A stretch of DNA of 64,000 nt, from assembly GCA_009176605.1 (NCBI GenBank), contig SEYY01023170.1, forward strand, positions 27,501-91,500, written 5' to 3'. Each line of letters starts with the position of its first letter. Positions within the stretch are counted from its first letter, which is position 1. The notes beneath the pieces were generated by a model. The model saw only the letters and a program-made list of their open reading frames with translations. It made no database searches and was not told where the DNA came from. The position numbers and the translations under genes were made by a program. Origin of the DNA: Armadillidium nasatum. Taxonomy: Eukaryota > Arthropoda > Malacostraca > Isopoda > Armadillidiidae. Below, piece by piece: positions 1 through 64,000 of the stretch.

Positions 1-530
1 TAATAATAAAAAAAAAATTCAAACAAAATATAAGAAAATTAAGATTTTTTTTCTTTTCTGTTTCTTTTGACAGCTCCTTTTCTGCTAGTGAATGTTCATC
101 TTTGTGTTTTGATTTTAGATACTCCAAAAAGATTTGGTTGAAATTTTTTTACTTGTAGCACCGGAGGTTCTCTTCTAATTTTCTGACTGCAGATGTTAAC
201 ATTTAGCTATTTCGAGCCTATCCTGAAACATTGTAAAGTATTCAAATACTGCAGAAGCTGATCTTTTAGCCATATTGACTGAAAGTATAAACAAAATAAT
301 AATTTTTAAATAATGCAGCAAAATGATACAAGTTTGATACATGGCAATAAAATAACAATGATATGTATAAATACAGGTTAAATTGATAATTTTATATCTT
401 ACATTTTTTCAAACTTTACCTTAGGGTCTTACTTAAGTAAACCTGTTGAATCACTATTATGAATTAGAATATTTTTTTTTTAAATTTTTGTACTTTTTTT
501 AAACTTTAACTATACAAAACTGTAATTTTT
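1..530. other. Non-coding flank, nothing recognised
   Basis: AT-rich sequence upstream of the first repeat. No splice-linked open frame or recognisable motif was found. It could be 5' flank or first intron of FECH. Confidence 0.5.
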
Positions 531-1059
<529 letters not shown>

Positions 1060-1073
1060 TCAGTTTTACAGAT

Positions 1074-20743
<19,670 letters not shown>

Positions 20744-20903
20744 ATATTTGTTTTGTTTTTTACCAGACTTAATTTATGCATTCCAGAGTCTCTCTAAAAC
20801 ATTTATAGATCAAATGTTAATTTCTTTTTAATTTATTCGGTGTGTTTTTGTAGTTAGTTTTTCACTGATTTCGCTAAAGGTTTATAAATTAAAGGCTTTA
20901 AAT

Positions 20904-20909
20904 AATAAA
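20904..20909 (+). promoter_or_regulatory. Poly(A) signal AATAAA of FECH
   Basis: Canonical AATAAA, 161 nt after the FECH stop codon, in an A/T-rich 3' UTR. It is the first exact match downstream of the stop. Confidence 0.6.
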
Positions 20910-23355
<2,446 letters not shown>

Positions 23356-23429
23356 AATAAAAAATATAAAAAAAATTAAAAAATAAAAAAATTAAAATAA
23401 AAAATTTGAATTGCAAACTCCGTTTCAGC

Positions 23430-23940
23430 TTAAATTGCTCAGGATGTTGGAGCTCACTGCAGGAATGAGTTCGAAACGAGAGAGAGAAGACATTTTGTTA
23501 GTATTTTCATCTGTGGCAAAAGATATGTGTTTGGCATATCTGGAGTGGTTTCATCCTATAGTTAAGTCTTGAAAGGTTGAATCTTGGGATTCTCTCCCCA
23601 TTAGCTTTCCCAATCTCACTTGCTTCTCGTTCCCTTTCTAGCTTTTGAACTGTTGTATAACAACTCTCCTTAAACTCACGCTACAAGAAGAGTTTAGTAT
23701 TTGCTCTTCTGAACACACTAGCTCCAAATCATATCCTTTGAGATGAACTAACGTGACATCTTTCGACAGTCTAATCCTTTTTTCTGCACAGTTCTCCGAA
23801 CTCAAACTATACAGTTATGCTAATTATTTTGTGCTCTACTGTAAATTCTACAAATTTCCTTTTATTTATCCACTTTTTTTGGACCTACCAACATTTCAAA
23901 AAGATATTTATCGGGGTGTGTAAACCAGTGATTTGGATTT
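23430..23940 (+). mobile_element. Very decayed LINE 3' fragment
   Basis: Weak collinear similarity to 5630-5935: TGCTCTTCTGAACAC at 23703, then CTTTTATTTATCCACTTTT and ATTTATCGGGGTGTG near the end. No frame survives. Tentative. Confidence 0.45.
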
Positions 23941-24671
23941 GGAATATGCTTTGCATTTCCCTGCTCAATTTCATTTAGGCCCTTGTTATCTTTCAAAAAA
24001 GAAAAAAAAAAGAAAAAAACTAAATACGTGTTGGAAGAACTTCTGAGGGAACCTCTGAAAGAATGATACATTGTCTATTAAGAGAGTGAAATGGATACAA
24101 TTTGAGAGTCTGAGAGATGATGAAAGTTGAAATTAAATTTTTTTTACGACTTATGTAAGGCAAGAAGGATAAGAATTTGAGATCCCTAATTCAAAAAATA
24201 TATTAAAAAAACTTTGCGTAGATTGTAGTTATGGGATAGTATTATAGATGTAGACGTGTGTGTGAGAAAGGTATCAGCAATTGTTCAATTTTTAAATACT
24301 AGGAACTTCAGCAAAGAGGAAAATTCCCTTTTTTTTTTTTAAATACATTTTATTTTAAAGAAGAGTAAAAGGAAGATTAAAATAAATTTCGATTTGGTGG
24401 TAGAAATTAAAAGATAAGAACGATTTCACGTTACAACGAATTAATATGGAATAGAGAATGATAAGTAATGTAGGTGACACTAGAAAATGGGTAATTCGGT
24501 GAAAAGAAAAATGCCGCAATGAATGGTTCAAGAAGTGCTTAATAAGGCATTTTGTTGGGATTAAAAATAACACGTTAACGAAAATGCCCCGAAGAGATGG
24601 GTGCATGAGACGAGAGTAGTTCTTAACTGGAGATAAAGTAGAGGACTAAATAAAGAAAAAGAATGAATAAC
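23941..24671. other. Intergenic, nothing recognised
   Basis: Contains an A-rich run at 23996-24020 and an 83-codon open stretch on the - strand without recognisable motifs, probably chance. Confidence 0.4.
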
Positions 24672-25518
<847 letters not shown>

Positions 25519-26011
25519 GAATTTGATATCGGAAGTAACGAGATCAATGAAATTCTGTCTGATGTATTTTGAAACATGAGAAATAATGGCAAGTACACTA
25601 ATTATTATAATTTGGCATCTATATCACGACTGGCTCTTTCAAATTAATCGAAAGAAAGGTAAACAATGTAATTATTTTTTTCACTTTTCTATATTAAAAA
25701 AAAAAGTTTGTCTAACCTCACACTAACTCCACAACTTCATAACAAAGCTTTCGATTCATACAAAAGCGTTTATGCACAATGGTTATAATAATGCACAATA
25801 CAAAAAGGCAAAAATTTCATCCTTGCCTAAATGAGCGTCGCTTCTCTTACTTTCTTTCGTCACGTACGATTGAAAGAAAGAACAGAAGTTATTGTCGCAA
25901 GAAGAATACAACTTCTTCAAGACTCAAGTTACTTCTTAATAATACTGATTACAAGACATCTTTTCGACTAAAGGAACCAAATATTCAATTAACTAGGTCT
26001 TATGGCGTAGT

Positions 26012-58141
<32,130 letters not shown>

Positions 58142-58149
58142 CTTAAAAA

Positions 58150-58368
<219 letters not shown>

Positions 58369-58639
58369 TTTTAAAAAATTTTTTTTTTTTTTTATCAATT
58401 TATTCTATTCTATCCTTCACTAGCTTTTGAAGTAATATATAGGTTTCCTTATTCACATGATTTTAGCAGAAAAATGAAAATGAAATAACATTAGTTTAAA
58501 TGAATGAGAAATCAAAAATCTTAGCAACCTTTCCAAATTCCATCAATTAAGTAAAGTTAAAAGTATTTTTCTGAAAGAAAGGACATTTTTTTAAAAATAT
58601 TAGTTGCTAAAGAGTCCAAATAGAAAGTCCCATTATTGA

Positions 58640-59020
58640 TATTCAATTATCAGTGTTGTCAATGATAATTGATTCTAAAAATTTTCTCGAATTACTACCA
58701 TGAATATTTGCAATCGATGAAAATTTATTTATATTTATAAAATGATTCTCATTATTTCTATGTAGTGTAAGGGCTGAATTCCTATCATCCATTCTAAGAT
58801 TGTAAGAGTCCTGATATTTCCATCTAATCTTCACATTTTATTTTGTACACTCCTATATTCCAATTTTTTTCTTTTAAAATAGGTTTTAAAAATTTTTTAA
58901 TCATACTTGGTACTGACTGAACTAAATTTATGTTTTTTGGGAAATGCTTTGTAACCATTTCATCATTATCAAAATTGCCCAGATAAACCAAAACATTCCT
59001 AACTAATTTGGTTTTCATTT
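58640..59020 (-). mobile_element. Penelope-like element, endonuclease-region fragment
   Basis: Two - strand frames in series read YLGNFDNDEMVTKHFPKNIN, then NIGVYKIKCED, and DSYNLRMDDRNSALTLH, FININKFSSIANIHG. The first pieces resemble the RT-endonuclease linker and the GVYKI start of the GIY-YIG domain of Penelope-like elements; the rest resembles its later part. Broken and short; orientation opposite to the copy at 59761. Confidence 0.55.
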
Positions 59021-59094
59021 TTTTGAGTATAATATTTTCTTTTTGCTTCCTTTAATGAAATATCAGCACTTTTACAATCTTAGAATTCTTCACT

Positions 59095-59290
59095 CAAACT
59101 CTTGCCCCCAACTCTACTTTAGATGATTCCAGAGCTATTCCTTCTCCTTCAACCCCTTCCAATTCATTTATGCCTAATATTGGGATTTATTCTAAAGATA
59201 TCATTCTGGCTCCCTCTTAGCTTAACACTAATAAGGTGTATGGTCCTGATGGTATTCCTCCTGCAGTTCTCAAAACTTGAGCTGAACTTG
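59095..59290 (+). mobile_element. Jockey/CR1-type LINE, short RT fragment
   Basis: Frames read AIPSPSTPSNSFMPNI, then LNTNKVYGPDGIPPAVLKT, the same segment as 4360-4500. No array at its ends. Confidence 0.8.
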
Positions 59291-59608
59291 AACTCTAACA
59301 TGGAAACCTATTTGAGTGCACATAAAAATTAAATTATTATTACAGAGTCAACTGCTTGTATCTGGGAATGAAAATTTGATGGTAATATCTTTAAAACTAG
59401 GTTATGAAGGAAAAACAATATGTGGGTGCAACTTATTTTTGATTTTGGATTAAGACAACCTAGGAGCTTTAACTTAAAGATTGCAAGGGTTATTGATATC
59501 TAATTGAGTAAGTTTCCCACAGAAGTTGGAATCACCAAAGAGAACAAAAATAGTGATTATACATTCAGATTTTCTCCAAAAAATTTTTTCCTGAAAATAA
59601 GGGACACC

Positions 59609-59761
<153 letters not shown>

Positions 59762-61752
59762 TAGCAAGAACAAAATAACAAACAATGAATGTATCATTGA
59801 ACTTTAATAATTATAAACAAGATCAATGAGATTAAAGTTAAATAATAATTTATCATTTATTGATTTTTTATGCTTAAGAACGGTGGTTAATGCGACTCTT
59901 GCTCAGATTCGTAAAGATACAGCTCTTCATCATCTCCAAATTAGTGCAACATAATATTTCTCCACCATCGATCAGTAATGTTGGATCTGGTCATCAAAAA
60001 CTATTCAAATTATGTTCTTTTGTCATGAGAGAAGTTACTTCTGGCTCTTGGGTTTGGATTTTGCTCTTCCTCTTTCTAAATATAATTTCTTTAAGTACTT
60101 TTTTGTCAATAAGAAAGACTTGTATCAATTTTAAAGAATGAACCTGTTTTCCATTTCAACTTTGTGGAAGTTTGTGCTAAGGCGAGTGGGATGTTTTTTG
60201 ACCATCTTAAGTCCTCCCATTAATTATATCCAATCAAGATTTCAAGATTCTTAAGAACATTGGGTCCTATCATGATTTGGTCATATATCCTCCAGACAAA
60301 ACCAAAGTAGTCATCTTAAACAGAGATGACTGTAACCAGAAAATGACTAATCTACTCTCAGATACCCACCAAATTTAAAAAAGTCAACACTCCATTACGT
60401 AAGATCATTCAATAACTTGCAGTTGCCAATGACATACTATATTACCAAATATTTCCATTTATGGCTCTCCTAAGATTCATAAACCCAACTGTCCTTTGAG
60501 AACAATTCTGGCATCATATATGCACAACTTTTCCTTAGCCAAATTCTTGTCTCAAATTATTAGATCTTCTTTTAAGTCTTCCTTTAGTGTAACAAATTCT
60601 CATAGTTTTATTACCCAATCAAGTTCCCTATGCTAATTCCTTTGTGTGTTAACTGGATATACAGTCTCTGTTTACTAAACATTCTTCTCCAGCTCACCCT
60701 TGTTCTCCTTATAGAACATATGTCTTCCAACATAACACCTTATTTCATAACTTAGATAAATCAACTTTTATTCTACTTCTTTCTCTAGCTATTTCAGATA
60801 CTTATTTCATATTTAATGATGACCTTTTCCAACAAACTGATGGTGTGGTGTAGCCATGGGCTCCCCGCTGGGCGCTAAATTAGCAGATTTCTTTGTTTCA
60901 ATTAGAGTCCTCGTATTTTTCCAGTTCTTTTCCTGTCACTCCTTTTTTCTATCAGCGATATGTTGATGACATTCTTTCTTTTTCCCTCTACAACTCAAGC
61001 TCATAGTTTTCTAAATCATATTAACACACTTCATCCAAATATTTTTAAATTTACTATAGAACCTGAACAAGATAGGTACCCTGCCATTTCTTGACATTTC
61101 TATTTCAAAAACTTCCCTATCTTTCACACTTCTATTTTCCATAAACCATCCTTTCTTTCTTCCATTACTAACTTTTATAATTCATCTCCATTCAATTATA
61201 AAATCAACACCATTTTGACTTTTCACATAGGGCCTATAATATCTCCTTCACATAACTTTTTGATTAACTTATTTAAGACTCACAATTTCCCTCTCCATCT
61301 CATTCACCAACACATCTCAAAGTTTCTTACATCAAAATTTCATCCCTTCCTTGTCCGTTCACACAGCTCCAAAGATCATTTACTTTAGTTTTCCATTTTT
61401 AAATAATTATTCTATATCTTTCACTTCTAAATTACATAAATCTCACATTATTTCTCTCATTAGATATTTGATTCACTTATACCTCTTTCAAAATCTCTTT
61501 TTGCTTCCGATATCATCAAGCACCAAAGTTTATCACACTGTACTTCCCTCCCTATTTCCTCTCCTTTACAGTCTAATATTCACTCCCATTCATCGTCCTG
61601 TAGTACTTTTACTCTTCCTCAGCATTTTTCTATTTTGGATTCAGCTTCTGATCCCATTTCTCTTCATATTCTGGAGTCTATATATCACCAAACATAAACC
61701 TGAACTGAATAATAATCTGTTAGCCTGTCCTTTATACATTCCTCATTCTTGA

Positions 61753-62183
61753 CCTTTTCATTTCTTCTCATTCCCTTTTTACTGTTCTATGTCAGTTTTC
61801 TTTGGTCTTCTCCCTTTATTGTTCCTTTACTCTCTCTTTGTCCATTGTATGCACAAATGTGCTTCTCATTCTTAATATTTTCAGGGTGGGATTCTATCTT
61901 CCCTTGAGTATCTTTTTTTTGTTCGTTTATCTGTCTCTACTCTTTGCATATATGTTGTTTGTCAGTGTTATATGCATATGTGCTCTTTTTGGTATACATG
62001 CATGTGTATTTAAGTGTGGGTCTGTTTCTTATCTGTGTTTGTTTTCTCTTTAAAAATTTGTCTAATAATTAACTAACCAATTTTCACTTTATTTATATAT
62101 GTATCATTCACAATATGTATTATTTTTTCCCAGTTACTGTCATATCCAGTCCTTTTAGTGTGCTTCATACCTATCATTATTGT
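61753..62183. other. T-rich tail region after the Penelope frame
   Basis: No homology recognised. The 83-codon open frame at 61802-62053 is Leu/Phe/Cys-rich and probably chance within T-rich sequence. Confidence 0.4.
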
Positions 62184-62808
<625 letters not shown>

Positions 62809-62961
62809 AGTGACTTATGAAAATTGTTTAAGTTATAATTAATAAACTGAAACGTTAAAATGTCATGTCACTGTATAATCATTAAAGTTCAATGAAACAT
62901 TCATTGTATGTTATTTTGTTCTTGCTTAAATTATCATTCAAGGGGAGCACATCTATTTTTG

Positions 62962-64000
<1,039 letters not shown>

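Noticed and set aside
61351-61752. 133-codon + strand frame as an independent gene
   Set aside because: It lies in one frame of the decayed Penelope-like element and ends near that family's C-terminal KHKPELNN.

Overview
This is a metazoan nuclear window: spliced genes with GT-AG introns, very AT-rich introns, more than forty long (TA)n arrays, and several classes of transposable element. The elements (a jockey/CR1-type LINE, Penelope-like elements, a DD41D mariner, a tRNA-derived SINE, an arthropod-type transposase family) point to an arthropod. Decapod crustaceans are one group known for this density of AT microsatellites, but the species cannot be fixed from the sequence.

Two host genes lie tail to tail. 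On the + strand, eight exons from 1074 to 20743 encode a complete ferrochelatase of about 385 residues, with a mitochondrial-type leader, the catalytic His and Glu motifs and all four [2Fe-2S] cysteines. On the - strand, exons from 58141 down to 26012 encode a Vav-family Rho/Rac guanine nucleotide exchange factor: end of the CH domain, acidic tyrosine region, DH, PH, C1, SH2 and the C-terminal SH3 with its stop codon. The start of its CH domain was not found and probably lies beyond the right edge. Exon phases show that two acidic-region exons can only be used as alternatives.

Region by region: 1-20743 is the ferrochelatase gene, whose introns hold LINE fragments, a tRNA-SINE pair, a 3.2 kb DNA transposon with a 728-776 residue transposase-like gene, and a decayed mariner relic. 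20744-26011 is intergenic and rich in TA arrays. 26012-58141 is the Vav gene, with a 1.3 kb mariner whose transposase frame is open, several antisense copies of the same LINE, a roughly 1 kb foldback palindrome beside a PH exon, and direct repeats flanking the DH exons. 27.6-31.4 kb has a different texture and may be low-accuracy sequence. 58141-64000 is an upstream intron or 5' flank with a broken Penelope-like element and a second Penelope fragment.

A recurring theme is how the (TA)n arrays sit. They begin exactly where LINE copies end, they flank DNA transposons that target TA, and several run to within about 30 nt of a 3' splice site, where a polypyrimidine tract would normally be.
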